DNA from: Candidatus Glassbacteria bacterium
GTDB lineage: Bacteria > Gemmatimonadota > Glassbacteria > GWA2-58-10
Reading direction: 5' to 3'
Length of the DNA stretch: 35,392 nt
NCBI GenBank assembly: GCA_019456185.1
Contig: VRUH01000042.1
Span: 1-35,392 of the forward strand
A model generated the notes under the pieces. The model saw nothing but the letters and a program-made list of their open reading frames with translations. It ran no database searches and had not been told where the DNA came from. Below are positions 16,263 through 26,200 of this stretch, piece by piece. The translations under genes and the position numbers were made by a program. Each line of letters starts with the position of its first letter. The first letter of the stretch is position 1.

Positions 16263-16354
16263 CACTGCCTCTTTCGGTTTTCCAGTCCACTGTTGGCATT
16301 GTCGGTCCGCCGGATTATACTTGTATTGTTAAGATATCCATCCGGCCGGAGTTT

Positions 16355-16573
16355 ATGCAAGTGGATGGGCCTGGCGGCAGCCATTCCCGTTCAATAACCG
16401 TGACAGTGACAATTACCGATTCCGCCGGAGTGGCGGTCCCGCTGGAGCAGTTCGCAACTGATCTCTGTGGTGTGGAGCAGGTCCAGCCCGCCTGTGTGCG
16501 CACCGCGCAGATTGTCGGGTTGCTGGCGTTAGTGCTGGTTGGAGTTGTCGCATTTTACTTTTCCGTCAGATAA
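16355..16573 (+). CDS. Possible small tail-anchored membrane protein
   Basis: A 72-codon open frame ends ten bases before the protease gene start. The product would have a polar N-terminal half and a hydrophobic C-terminal helix (IVGLLALVLVGVVAFYF) ending FSVR. A GGAG lies three bases before the ATG, which is a tight spacing. The placement just before the protease suggests cotranscription. I do not recognise the protein, and a chance frame cannot be excluded. Confidence 0.35.
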   Translation: MQVDGPGGSHSRSITVTVTITDSAGVAVPLEQFATDLCGVEQVQPACVRTAQIVGLLALVLVGVVAFYFSVR

Positions 16574-16583
16574 GGAATCATTT

Positions 16584-17831
16584 GTGCCCAAGCTGCTGCT
16601 GATCATCCTCCTGCTGGCGCCCTTTGTCGCCTGGGACGCCGCGAGTTATGTCCTGCGCCAGCGCGGCGACACCAGCCCGGCGCGGCGCCAGGAAATCCTG
16701 CGCCATTTCAGCGAGCGGCAGATCGAAACCGGCAGGCAGCATCTAGTACGCCACAACAAACTCATGCCGTTCTACCGGGTGATATTCTACCTGTTCTACG
16801 GCCTCCTGCTGTTCGCCGGTCTGGGTGGGCGGCTTGAAACCGGGTTGCTGGGCGTGGCGGGAGGGAGATGGTGGGCCGCCCTACCGCTGTTCGTACTGAT
16901 TCTGCTCGTTGCCCAGACCCTGCTCTATGTTCCGTTTTCAGCTTACCGGGAATTCGTGATCGAGCGCGAGATGGGCCTGAGCACGATCACCGCGGGCACC
17001 TGGATCGCCGACCGGTTCAAGACCCTGGCGCTCAACTGGCTGATCGCCACGCTGGTCGCCCTGCCCGTGCTGTGGCTGGTGCGCTCGCTGCCCGGTTCGT
17101 GGCCCCTGCCGGCGGCCGGGGTGATCCTGGCGCTCAGCGCGTTCGGGATCTGGATCACTCCCTTGATTATCGATCCGCTGTTCAACAAGTTCACTCCGCT
17201 GGAGGACAGCCGCCTGGAGGAGGATATCCGCGACCTCGGCGCCGGGGCCGGGCTGAATGTCGACAAGGTGTACGTGATGGACGCCAGCAGGCGCTCGCTG
17301 TACCTCAATGCCTATTTCACTGGGCTGGGCAACAGCCGCCGGGTTGTGCTCTATGACAATCTGGTGCGGGAATGCGGCCACGATGAGATCCTCAGCGTGG
17401 TGGCCCACGAGCTTGGGCACTGGCGGCACAACCATATCACCAAGGGGTTCCTGCTGGAGGCGGCGGGCGTAACTGTCGGGCTGTGGCTGCTGTGGTGGCT
17501 GTTGAACTCGGCGGGGGTCAGGAGCTTTTTCGGGCTGAGCGCGCCGGGCAGCCTGACCCTGGTTGTCCTGCTGCCGTTCCTGCTCAGTCTGGGCGGGACA
17601 CTGGTTTCCCCGGCCATCAGCGCAATCAGCCGCCGGTTCGAACGTCAGGCCGACACCGCCGCGCTGGAGCTGACCGGGAACCCCGAGGCGTTTATCAGCC
17701 TGGAGAAACGGCTGGTCGAGCACGCCAAGGCCGACCTCCTGCGCCCGGAACTGCTGCACGTGTTCTACGGGAGCCACCCCCTGCCCGAAGAGCGGATCGA
17801 ACGGGCCGAAAACTGGGCCATCTCCCGCTGA
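16584..17831 (+). CDS. M48 family (Ste24/CAAX prenyl protease 1-like) membrane metalloprotease
   Basis: This is a 415-residue integral membrane zinc protease. Several hydrophobic segments come before and after the catalytic site. HELGH (275-279, in VVAHELGHWRHNH) binds zinc, and the third ligand Glu lies in RRFERQADTAAL, followed by GSHPLPEERI, all Ste24 family features. Family members cleave CAAX-type prenylated substrates in eukaryotes; bacterial homologues have unknown substrates, possibly quality control of membrane proteins. The start is a GTG at 16584 with AAGGA seven bases before it. The frame is open further upstream, to 16539, but that would overlap the small ORF. Confidence 0.9.
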   Translation: MPKLLLIILLLAPFVAWDAASYVLRQRGDTSPARRQEILRHFSERQIETGRQHLVRHNKLMPFYRVIFYLFYGLLLFAGLGGRLETGLLGVAGGRWWAALPLFVLILLVAQTLLYVPFSAYREFVIEREMGLSTITAGTWIADRFKTLALNWLIATLVALPVLWLVRSLPGSWPLPAAGVILALSAFGIWITPLIIDPLFNKFTPLEDSRLEEDIRDLGAGAGLNVDKVYVMDASRRSLYLNAYFTGLGNSRRVVLYDNLVRECGHDEILSVVAHELGHWRHNHITKGFLLEAAGVTVGLWLLWWLLNSAGVRSFFGLSAPGSLTLVVLLPFLLSLGGTLVSPAISAISRRFERQADTAALELTGNPEAFISLEKRLVEHAKADLLRPELLHVFYGSHPLPEERIERAENWAISR

Positions 17832-17946
17832 CAGGCGTGCTGGCATGCCACGGCGTCCTTGAAAAAAATCGGCAATCTGTTTAACTTTATCCTCTGCCCG
17901 TGCAACAAATCCCCGACAACAGGTATGAGAAACAGGAGTAAGTTAG

Positions 17947-18912
17947 ATGAGCAAGCCCAAGGTTGTTATCTCCGACTGCGACCACGGCACGGTGGAAGCC
18001 GAGAAGGAAGTTTTCGAGCAGGCCGGACTGGATTGGGAACTGCTGGACTGCCGGCGCGAGGACCAGGTGATCGAACAATGCGCCGGGGCGGCCGGTATCT
18101 TAAGCCAGTACGCGCCGATCAAGAAAGATGCGATCGCCGCGCTGAGCGGGCTGAAAGTGCTCAGCCGCTACGGCGTGGGGGTCGATAACCTGGACCTACC
18201 GGCCGCCACCGCAGCCGGGGTGGCTGTCTGCAACGTGCCCGATTACTGCCAGGACGAGGTCAGCACGCACGCAATGGCCCTGCTGCTGGATATCGTCCGT
18301 GGGGTCACCGCCCTGCACGTGGATGTCGATGCGGGCGGCTGGGACTTCCGGATCGCCGGCAGCGTGCCCCGCACCGCCGGACGAACCCTGGGCCTGATCG
18401 GCTTCGGCGCAATCGCCAGGATGACCGCGCGCAAGGCGCTGGGCTTCGGCATCAAAGTGCTGGCGTTCGATCCCTATGTCAAAGAAACCGACCTGGACGT
18501 GGAGTTGACCGACTTGGACAGCCTGCTGGGCGCCAGCGATTTTATCAGCCTTCACGCCCCCCTGACCGATGAGACGACGAAGATGATCAACGCCGAAACG
18601 CTGTCCAGGATGAAAGACGGCGTCTACCTGGTCAACACCAGCCGTGGCGGGCTGGTGGACGAGGCCGCGCTGGCCGAGGCCGCGAAAAGCGGCAAGGTAG
18701 CCGCCGCCGGACTGGACGTGCTGACCAATGAACCGCCGGAGCACGGCAATCCGCTGGTCGGGCTGAAAAACGTGATCCTTACGCCCCACACCTCGTTTTT
18801 CTCCGACGACTCGTTTGTGGAGCTCAAGCGCAAGGCGGCGATGAGCATGGTGGAGGTAATCGAGGGCAGGGAAGTCAGTTACTGCCTCAATCCGGACGTT
18901 CTGAAGGGCTGA
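17947..18912 (+). CDS. D-2-hydroxyacid dehydrogenase, SerA/CtBP-like
   Basis: This is a 321-residue NAD-dependent dehydrogenase of the D-isomer specific 2-hydroxyacid family. The NAD motif LGLIGFGAIARMTAR (148-162) is followed by the acidic DPYVKETD loop. The catalytic triad is Arg233 (NTSRGGLVDE), Glu262 (TNEPP) and His281 (TPHTSFFSD). Length and sequence suggest a phosphoglycerate dehydrogenase-like or CtBP-type protein without the C-terminal ACT domain of full SerA. The substrate is uncertain. The ATG is preceded by a purine-rich ACAGGAG stretch. A bipartite inverted repeat starts at its stop codon. Confidence 0.9.
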   Translation: MSKPKVVISDCDHGTVEAEKEVFEQAGLDWELLDCRREDQVIEQCAGAAGILSQYAPIKKDAIAALSGLKVLSRYGVGVDNLDLPAATAAGVAVCNVPDYCQDEVSTHAMALLLDIVRGVTALHVDVDAGGWDFRIAGSVPRTAGRTLGLIGFGAIARMTARKALGFGIKVLAFDPYVKETDLDVELTDLDSLLGASDFISLHAPLTDETTKMINAETLSRMKDGVYLVNTSRGGLVDEAALAEAAKSGKVAAAGLDVLTNEPPEHGNPLVGLKNVILTPHTSFFSDDSFVELKRKAAMSMVEVIEGREVSYCLNPDVLKG

Positions 18913-18959
18913 TGTCAAATCCCGCGGCAGGCCACGCCGCAGGCTGCCAACTTGACATC
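18911..18959. repeat. Nested inverted repeat after the dehydrogenase
   Basis: GATGTCAA (18911-18918) is inverted at 18952-18959 (TTGACATC), enclosing GGCAG (18926-18930) and CTGCC (18944-18948). It could fold as a two-stem structure. There is no T tract directly after it, so its role as a terminator is weak. Confidence 0.4.
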
Positions 18960-19057
18960 AACTCTTATTTATATGATAATATTCTGGTAGCTTTGATCTT
19001 GCTTTTTGCCTTCTCAGCCCGCTGTTTCGGGCCGGGGAAAGGACCGCCAAGACTTTC

Positions 19058-19339
19058 GTGAGCATGCCGATGGCCGGTAACGAACCGAAAAATAATTTCG
19101 AGTCGCTCGAAGAGCTGGAGCAGATCGAGGGAAACTATTTCAAGATGGATTTCTTCGTGGCCGGCTCGCTTGCTCTGTTTACTGTCTGGGTTTTCATGGC
19201 GGAGAAGAGTTTCGGCTGGACCCTGCTGCTCGGCGGGATGGCCATCCTGTTTTTTATCCGCGGAGTGCGCAACTGGAAGGGAAAAACCCTTCCAGCGCAG
19301 GCGACCCGCAGCGAATCCAGGCCGAAGGACGAATCCTGA
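19058..19339 (+). CDS. Small membrane protein with two predicted helices
   Basis: This is a 93-residue protein (or 91 from the ATG at 19064) with a polar acidic N-terminus and two hydrophobic stretches, FFVAGSLALFTVWVFMA and LLLGGMAILFFIRGV, then a basic tail. The start is uncertain among GTG 19058, ATG 19064 and ATG 19070; none has an ideal ribosome site. It ends directly before the ATG of the SAM hydroxide adenosyltransferase gene (stop at 19337-19339, ATG at 19340), so the two are probably translationally coupled. I do not recognise the family. Confidence 0.6.
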   Translation: MSMPMAGNEPKNNFESLEELEQIEGNYFKMDFFVAGSLALFTVWVFMAEKSFGWTLLLGGMAILFFIRGVRNWKGKTLPAQATRSESRPKDES

Positions 19340-20158
19340 ATGCCTGCGCGGCGCGATAAGGTGCACCGGCTGATCACCCTGACTACCGATTTCGGTACCA
19401 GGGATGGCTACGTGGGCGCGATGAAGGGGGTGATCCTCGGTATCGCCCCCGGCGCGCGGCTCGTGGATGTGACCCACGATATTGATCACGGGCGGATCCG
19501 GCAGGCCTCGTTCCTGCTGGACAACGTGCTCGATTTCTATCCCGACGGGACGATCCATCTGGTGGTGGTCGACCCGACGGTGGGCAGCAAAAGACGCGCG
19601 CTGATTGTCGTTTCCGGCAACTGCGTGCTGGTGGGACCGGACAACGGCGTGTTCGAGCCGGTGTATCTCAGAGACAAGCTCTGGAGCTGCTATGAGATTG
19701 CCGAGAGCCGCTACATGCTGCCGGAAATAAGCCGCTCTTTCCACGGCCGCGATATTTTCGCTCCGGCAGCCGCGCACCTGGCCGCCGGGATTGCCCCGCA
19801 GAAATTCGGCCCGCCGGTGGATAACCCGGTCCGCCAGACTGGAACCCGGAGAAAGTTGATCGGCGAAGACCGGATAACGGGCAACGTGGTCCACACCGAC
19901 AGGTTCGGCAACCTGATTACCGATATCACGGCCGCCGAACTGGATTCGCTGGAGTTCGACAGGAGCAGCCTGAGAGTTACGATCTGCGGCAAAAAGATCG
20001 ACGGGCTCAGCAGCCATTACGCCCAGGCCGGGCGCGGCGAGCTGCTGGCGCTGCTGGGCGGCACCGGCAGACTCGAGGTGGCGGCCAACCTGGAAAGCGC
20101 AGCGGCCAAGCTGGGAACGATATCGGCCTACGCGGTAGTGACCATTACCAGGCAGTGA
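19340..20158 (+). CDS. SAM hydroxide adenosyltransferase (DUF62 / SAM hydrolase family)
   Basis: This is a 272-residue protein of the family that also holds fluorinase and chlorinase. It is predicted to hydrolyse SAM to adenosine and methionine. N-terminal LTTDFGTRDGYVGAMKGV is the family signature. The proposed Asp-Arg-His triad of DUF62 enzymes is seen as Asp78 (VDPTVGS), Arg85 and His135 (SFHGRDIFAP). GPDNGVF (99-105) and DRFGNLITDI support it. The usual VDPGVG has Thr instead of Gly at the fourth position. The gene begins immediately after the small membrane protein stop codon. The physiological role in this organism is not known. It is a soluble cytoplasmic enzyme. Confidence 0.88.
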   Translation: MPARRDKVHRLITLTTDFGTRDGYVGAMKGVILGIAPGARLVDVTHDIDHGRIRQASFLLDNVLDFYPDGTIHLVVVDPTVGSKRRALIVVSGNCVLVGPDNGVFEPVYLRDKLWSCYEIAESRYMLPEISRSFHGRDIFAPAAAHLAAGIAPQKFGPPVDNPVRQTGTRRKLIGEDRITGNVVHTDRFGNLITDITAAELDSLEFDRSSLRVTICGKKIDGLSSHYAQAGRGELLALLGGTGRLEVAANLESAAAKLGTISAYAVVTITRQ

Positions 20159-20473
20159 GGGCGGCACTAATATATTGACAGCGGGCGGAGAGAACATATC
20201 TTTATTGCGTTATTGGCCTCGTTGTTCCCGTTGCGGCGCGGCCGAAAAGCAGTTCCGGCTGTAACAAAACCCCACCTGTTTGCGCTTAAGATATTAAAGT
20301 TGAGTTTTCTGACGAGTTTTACCGCGCAAGGGCCGGATCGCCGGCTGCGTCGAATCAAAACAAATTTGCTAATGCTTGAAGTGTCCGGACCGGTGGGAGC
20401 CGATACGGGCGCTGAGGCTTCCGTTCCGGGGGCGGGGCCGGCATCCGAACTGGATTCAGGAGGTAGAGGCCTG
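20159..20473 (+). other. 315-base gap before the radical SAM gene; holds a possible promoter
   Basis: An open frame continues through this stretch, but its translation is low-complexity and lacks family resemblance, and an AGGAGG lies before the ATG at 20474, so I treat it as untranslated. A TTGACA (20175-20180) with a 16-base spacer and TATCTT (20197-20202) could be a sigma-70-type promoter. If so, the leader would be about 265 bases. No known riboswitch was recognised. Confidence 0.35.
20175..20202 (+). promoter_or_regulatory. Candidate sigma-70 promoter for the radical SAM operon
   Basis: Consensus -35 TTGACA and a 4/6 -10 TATCTT are separated by 16 bases just after the SAM hydrolase stop codon. 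The spacing is at the short end of normal. This is a pattern match only. Confidence 0.3.
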
Positions 20474-22084
20474 ATGGCTACCAGCCCGAAAGAAATATTC
20501 AATCGCCCGGTCGACACGACCTACATGGGCGCTCCGATCAACAACATGACCAAAGGCCTGCCCAAGGAAGTGGAATCGATCTGCCCCGAACCCGGCTGCA
20601 TGAAAATCATCATGGCCAGGATGTTCGATGAAGACGGCAAGGTCTGGATGGAGAAAACCTGCCCGGACCACGGCTATGTCAAGGACCTGTACTGGTCGGA
20701 CGTGGATTTATTCCTCAAGGCCGAAAAATGGGAGTTCGGCGACGGGAAGGGTCTGATGAACCCGATGAGCGAATGCTCCACCTGTCCCGATGACTGCGGA
20801 ATCTGCAACCAGCACACCAGCCACACCTCCCTCGGCAATATCGACCTGACCAACCGCTGCAACCTGAACTGCCCGATCTGTTTCGCCAACGCGAACAGGC
20901 TGGGCAGGATCTACGAGCCCAGCAAGGAAGAGATTATGGATATGCTGAGGCTCTACCAAACCGAGCAGCCGGTCAGCGGACGGATGGTGCAGTTCTCCGG
21001 CGGCGAGCCCACCATTCACCCCGATTTCCTCGATATCCTCCGGGGAGCCAGCGAACTCGGATTCAGCCACATCCAGGTGGCCTCCAACGGAATCAAGTTC
21101 GCCGACGAGGATTTCACCATGCGCGCGGCCGAGGCCGGACTGCACACGATCTACCTCCAGTTCGACGGGGTGGAGGACAGGATTTACGAGCAGACCCGCG
21201 GCCGGGCGCTGATGAAGTACAAGGAGCGCACGATCGAAGCAGTGCGCAAGGCAGGGATCAAGATCGTGTTCGTGCCCACTATCGCCGCCGGGATCAACGA
21301 AGACCAGGTGGGTCCGATCCTGCAGTACGCCCTGGACAATATCGACGTGCTCAGCGCGATCTCCTACCAGCCGGTGAGCCTGACCGGCCGGCTGAACTGC
21401 GAGGATCGCCAGAAACTGCGCTACACCCTCCCCGACCTGGCACGCAACGTGATGGAGCAGACCGGGTACGTCACCATGGACGACTGGTATCCCCTGAGTT
21501 TCACCAGCCCGGTCAGCAAGATTATCAGCGCTCTGCGCGGAGCGGAGACTGTCCATATCAGCTGCCATCCCCACTGCTCGCTCGGAACCTATCTCTTTAT
21601 CGAGCAGGGCACCAACCGTCCGGTACCGCTCACGCAGTTTGTCGACGTGGAGGGGATGTTCACCGAACTGAACTATCTGGCGGCCAAAACCCGCAGCAGC
21701 CGGTTCAAACAGTTCGCGCAGATGAATGCTTTCTACAAGATCCAGAAGTACTTCGACAAGAAAAAAGCGCCGAAAGGCATGGGCTTCACCAAGTTCCTGC
21801 AGACGCTCGACGGTTTTTTCGACAAGAATGCCGGCCGCGGAAAAAAAGACGGCACTTACACCAACAAAACCCTGCTGGTTGCCGGTATGCATTTCATGGA
21901 CTCCTACAACTACGAGTTGGAACGGGTGCGCCGCTGCGTGGTTCACTACAGCACGCCGGCCGGGAAAATTATCCCGTTCTGCAGCTACAACGGAGGCCAT
22001 TGCCACCGCAACGCGATCGAGGAAGAGTACTCGATTACGCTCGAGGAGTACAAGCAGCGGCGAAGGGAGGCTGCGCAGAATTAG
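20474..22084 (+). CDS. Radical SAM protein of the MJ0619/tetraether lipid synthase-like family
   Basis: This is a 536-residue radical SAM enzyme. The SAM-cluster motif is C129-x3-C133-x2-C136 in NRCNLNCPICFANA, with GGEPT at 176-180. Extra cysteines fit the multi-cluster Tes architecture: an N-terminal set (37, 42, 63), a CxxCxxxCxxC group (101, 104, 108, 111), and C-terminal C364/C368, C488, C503 and C510. The end of the protein reads GMHFMDSYNYELERVRRC and IIPFCSYNGGHC, a pattern I associate with the tetraether lipid synthase group first worked out in methanogens. Those enzymes join lipid chains tail to tail; bacterial relatives have been linked to membrane-spanning lipids. The ATG at 20474 has AGGAGG upstream. 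The function as lipid synthase is inferred, not shown. Confidence 0.8.
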   Translation: MATSPKEIFNRPVDTTYMGAPINNMTKGLPKEVESICPEPGCMKIIMARMFDEDGKVWMEKTCPDHGYVKDLYWSDVDLFLKAEKWEFGDGKGLMNPMSECSTCPDDCGICNQHTSHTSLGNIDLTNRCNLNCPICFANANRLGRIYEPSKEEIMDMLRLYQTEQPVSGRMVQFSGGEPTIHPDFLDILRGASELGFSHIQVASNGIKFADEDFTMRAAEAGLHTIYLQFDGVEDRIYEQTRGRALMKYKERTIEAVRKAGIKIVFVPTIAAGINEDQVGPILQYALDNIDVLSAISYQPVSLTGRLNCEDRQKLRYTLPDLARNVMEQTGYVTMDDWYPLSFTSPVSKIISALRGAETVHISCHPHCSLGTYLFIEQGTNRPVPLTQFVDVEGMFTELNYLAAKTRSSRFKQFAQMNAFYKIQKYFDKKKAPKGMGFTKFLQTLDGFFDKNAGRGKKDGTYTNKTLLVAGMHFMDSYNYELERVRRCVVHYSTPAGKIIPFCSYNGGHCHRNAIEEEYSITLEEYKQRRREAAQN

Positions 22085-22210
22085 CGCGGCTGAGTTAATT
22101 GCGCCGGCTGATTTGCAAGCGGAGATAGCAGCCTATCTCCGCTTTCCAATTAAGGTCCCGGTCCGGTCCGTCCCCGCGCAAAGGGTGCGGGAAACCAGGG
22201 GAGTACCATC

Positions 22211-23215
22211 TTGTGGGAGTCGGTCAAAAAGGCGATCGGCGATAACGGGAAGTTTCTGCTCTGTACGCACAGGGACCCCGATGCGGACGGGATCGGCAGC
22301 GAACTGGCGCTGTGGCGGGCGCTGGAGCAGATGGGCAAGCAGTGCGTAGTACTCAACCCGGACAGCCTGCCTGCTGCGCTCGATTTCCTCGACCCCGGCG
22401 GAGTCGTGCGCGGCTTCGACAAAACCGGGCCGGAGGAAAGCTGTCGCCTGCTGGACGAGACCGAAGTGATTTTTTTCCTCGACGCCTCCCAGTGGGGGAG
22501 GCTGCGGCCGATGGACGGCGAAGTGATGGCCAGAGCCGGCAAGGTGCTCTGCATCGACCATCACCCCGCCGATGAAGCGCTGACCCCCGGCTCGGTGATC
22601 AGGGACAGCTACTCAAGCACCGGAGAGCTGGTCTATGACCTGCTGAAGGACCTCGGCCACCCGCTGGACGGCGCGATAGCATTCAGCCTGTATACGGCCC
22701 TGGTCAAGGACACCGGCAGTTTCCGCTTCGAGAACACCGCCGGCCCGGTGTTCCGCATGGCCACGGAGCTGAGCGCGTTCGACGAAGTCAGACCCAACTA
22801 CGTTTACGGCCTCCTGTTCGAACGAAGTTCGATCGCCGGTGTAAAAGCGTTGGGAAAAGTGTTGAATACACTCGGCCTGGCCTACGACAACCGGCTGGCG
22901 CATATCAGCCTGACAGCTGAAATAATGGAGCAGACCGGGGCCACCCTGGAGGAGACCGAGACTTTTGTCGATGTTATCCGCGCGCTGGACCCGGTGGAAC
23001 TGTGTATCTATTTCCGGGAGCTGGACGGTGGACGGATCAAGGTGAGTTTCAGGAGCAAATCGGCCGGGATCAATGTCAACACCCTGGCCGAGAAATTCGG
23101 CGGCGGCGGACATCTCCGGGCCAGCGGCGCGGTGATCGAGGGCGCGCTGGAGGTGGTTGTCGCCCGGGTCGTCGAGGCAGCCGCCGAGTGTTTCGAGAAC
23201 AGGGCAGAAGTTTGA
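22211..23215 (+). CDS. DHH/DHHA1 phosphoesterase, NrnA-like
   Basis: This is a 334-residue phosphoesterase. Residues 20-30 (HRDPDADGIGS) and DHH (116-118) are metal-binding motifs, and GGGGHLRASGA (297-307) is the DHHA1 substrate-binding motif. NrnA proteins degrade nano-RNA and dephosphorylate 3'-phosphoadenosine phosphate. The start is a TTG at 22211 with GGGGAG eight bases before it; the next in-frame methionines are inside the DHH domain. It lies between the radical SAM gene and the activase and is probably in their transcript. It is a cytoplasmic enzyme. Confidence 0.88.
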   Translation: MWESVKKAIGDNGKFLLCTHRDPDADGIGSELALWRALEQMGKQCVVLNPDSLPAALDFLDPGGVVRGFDKTGPEESCRLLDETEVIFFLDASQWGRLRPMDGEVMARAGKVLCIDHHPADEALTPGSVIRDSYSSTGELVYDLLKDLGHPLDGAIAFSLYTALVKDTGSFRFENTAGPVFRMATELSAFDEVRPNYVYGLLFERSSIAGVKALGKVLNTLGLAYDNRLAHISLTAEIMEQTGATLEETETFVDVIRALDPVELCIYFRELDGGRIKVSFRSKSAGINVNTLAEKFGGGGHLRASGAVIEGALEVVVARVVEAAAECFENRAEV

Positions 23216-23270
23216 GGGCGTGAAAATCAGGCGGACACGTCCTCGGTTAACGCACCACAGGACGGGATAA

Positions 23271-26200
23271 ATGGCGATAAATATCGGGATCGATCTCGGC
23301 AGCGTCAGCGTTAAAGCGGCGCTGTATTCGACAGATAAATCAGACCACCGGTTTTTCTCTTCTCTCGCGGACAACTCCCTTTTCCAGCGGGTGGTGACCA
23401 TTACCCACCCTTTCACCGGTGAAAGCTGCCATCTGGCGATCACGAATTACGCCAGGATTGCCGGTAACCCCATGCAGCAGGCGAAATCCCTGCTGGAAAA
23501 ACTCGAGGAGCTTGTCGGCAGGCAGAACCTGGGCGAGGTGGTCGCCACCGGCTGCGGAGCCGGTCTGCTCAAAGACGAATACGGGGTGCTGATCCAGAAC
23601 GAGTTCGCCTGTCTGGCCCGGGCCGTGGAGCTGATGCTTCCCGAGGTCCGGACCGTGTTCGAGATGGGCGGCGAGAACTCCAAGTATCTGCTCTTCGAGA
23701 AAGACGAAGCCGGCGGCGGCCTGGGGATTGTCGACTACCAGACCAACGGTGACTGCGCCGCCGGCACCGGCGGGTTCCTGGACCAGCAGGCCGGACGGCT
23801 ACGGTTCAAGGTCGAGGAGATCGGCGATATCGTGCTGGCCACCGGCCGCGCCCCCAAGATCGCGGGCCGCTGCTCGGTGTTCGCCAAGAGCGATATGATC
23901 CACGCCCAGCAGAAAGGGTTCACTCCCGAGGAAATCCTCAAGGGCCTCTGCGAATCGGTCGCCCGCAACTTCAAGGGCGCGATCACCAAAGGCAAAACTG
24001 TCGAGCCGCGGGTTGCGTTCGTGGGCGGCGTGGCCGCCAACCGCGGCGTGGTCCAGGCGCTGGAGAATGTGTTCGGCTGGGAAGAGAACACGCTGGTGAT
24101 CCCGGAAAACTACGCCTCCTTCGGCGCGATCGGCGCGGCTGTGCATGCCGAGGGAATCAGGCGAGGCGAGGACTGGAAAGGCACCGGGTTCAGCCTGGAC
24201 AGGCAGAACGGTAAACGGCGCGAGTTCCCGCACGGCAGCCGGCTTTCGATGGAGAACGTGGTCCTGCTGCGCGACCGGATGGCCGCGCTGGACCCCGCTG
24301 AAATTCTCGAGCAGCGCGAGGCGTTCCTGGGAATCGATATCGGTTCGGTCAGCACCAACCTGGTGTTGATCGACACCGAATGCAATGTCCTGCGCGAAAT
24401 CTACACCAACACTGAAAGCCGCCCGATCGAGGCGGTGGGACGCGGCCTGCGCGAGATCGAAACCGAACTCGGCGACAAGATTGTCATCCGCGGCGTGGGC
24501 ACTACCGGCTCGGGCCGCGAGCTGATCGGCGAGCTGGTGGGCGCCGACACGGTCAACGACGAGATCACGGCCCACAAGACCGGCGCGAGTTTCGTGGATC
24601 ACAATATCCTGGACCTCGGCGTGGACACCATCTTCGAGATCGGCGGCCAGGACAGCAAGTATATCAGTCTCGAAAAAGGCGTGGTTGTCGATTTCGCGAT
24701 GAACGAGGCCTGCGCCGCCGGCACCGGGAGTTTCCTGGAGGAACGGGCCAAGGAACTGGGTATCCGGATCAAGGACGAGTTTGCCGAGATCGCCCTGGGC
24801 AGCGAAAACCCCCTTCGCCTGGGAGAACGCTGCACGGTGTTCATGGAGCGCGATGTCAACAGCTACCTTCAGCGCGGGGCTGAGCTCCAGCGCGTGGTCG
24901 CCGGACTGGCCTACTCGGTGGCGACCAACTACATCAACCGGGTCGTGCGCGGCCGCAAGATTGGCGAGGTACTCTTCTTCCAGGGCGGCACCGCCTACAA
25001 CGACTCGGTGGCCGCCGCGCTAAGCTCGATCCTGGGCAAGCGGGTGATCGTGCCGCCGCTCAACGGGGTGATGGGCGCGCTGGGCGAGGCCCTGCTGGCC
25101 CGCCAGAAGATGCTCAAGAGCAGCGAGCGCAGCCGGTTCCGCGGATTCAATCTCGACCAGGTCGATTACAAGATCCGCGAGTTCACCTGCAACGCCTGCA
25201 CCAACTACTGCCAGATGCAGGAATTCACGGTGGAGGGCGAGCGCACCTACTGGGGCGACAAGTGCAGCGAACGCTACCGCAAGGCTGTCAAGGCCGAGCG
25301 CCAGCCGGTGATCGAGGACCTGATCGATTTCCGCGCCAAGCTGCTGGTGGAGGACTATGACCCCGGCGCGGGCAAAGGCCCCGTGGTGGGTATTCCGTTC
25401 TGCATGTCGTTCTACGAGTGGATGCCGTTCTGGCTGCGGTTCTTCGGCGAACTGGACGTCAAGGTCCTGCTCTCCGAACCGACCACCAACCAGATCGCCA
25501 ACCTCGGCCTGGAATGCGTGGTCAGCGAACCCTGTTTCCCGATCCAGGTGGCCCACGGCCACGTGCGCTGGCTGATCGACCAGGGGGTAGACCGCCTGTT
25601 TGTCCCGAACAACATCTCCGCCCCCGGCGGCGACCCCATGCGGCCCTCGTTCTTCTGCCCCTGGAACCAGACCCTGCCCTTCGTGGTCCGCGCCGCGCCG
25701 ATTATCTCCGAGTATGCGGACAGGATCATGATGCCCACGCTGTGGTTCAACCAGGGCGAGGAAGCGGTTGCGAAATCGCTGTATGACTCGCTGAAAGAGG
25801 CGGGCTTGAAACACAGGCTGAAAGACATCAGAGGCGCCGTGTCGAAAGCTTTCGCGGTCCAGACCGCTTTCGGCCGCAGTCTCCACGAAGCCGGAGCGCG
25901 CGCGATGGCGGTGCTGAACAGCCACAAGGAGCATGGCATCCTGCTGCTGGGCCGCCCGTACAATATCTACGACAAGGGCATCAACCTCGAAATCGCCACC
26001 AAACTGCGCAATTACTACGGCGTCAACGTGATCGGCCTCGATTTCCTCAATATCGACGGCGTGGATATCAACGACATTCACGAGAACATGTTCTGGGGCT
26101 ATGGCGAGAAGATCCTGGCAGCGGCGCGTTCGGTTCGTGACAAGCCCAAGCTCCATATCATCTATATCACCAACTTCAATTGCGGCCCCGATTCCTATAT

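Noticed and set aside
20213-20473. N-terminal extension of the radical SAM gene from the ATG at 20213
   Set aside because: The translated leader lacks family resemblance and an AGGAGG precedes the ATG at 20474.
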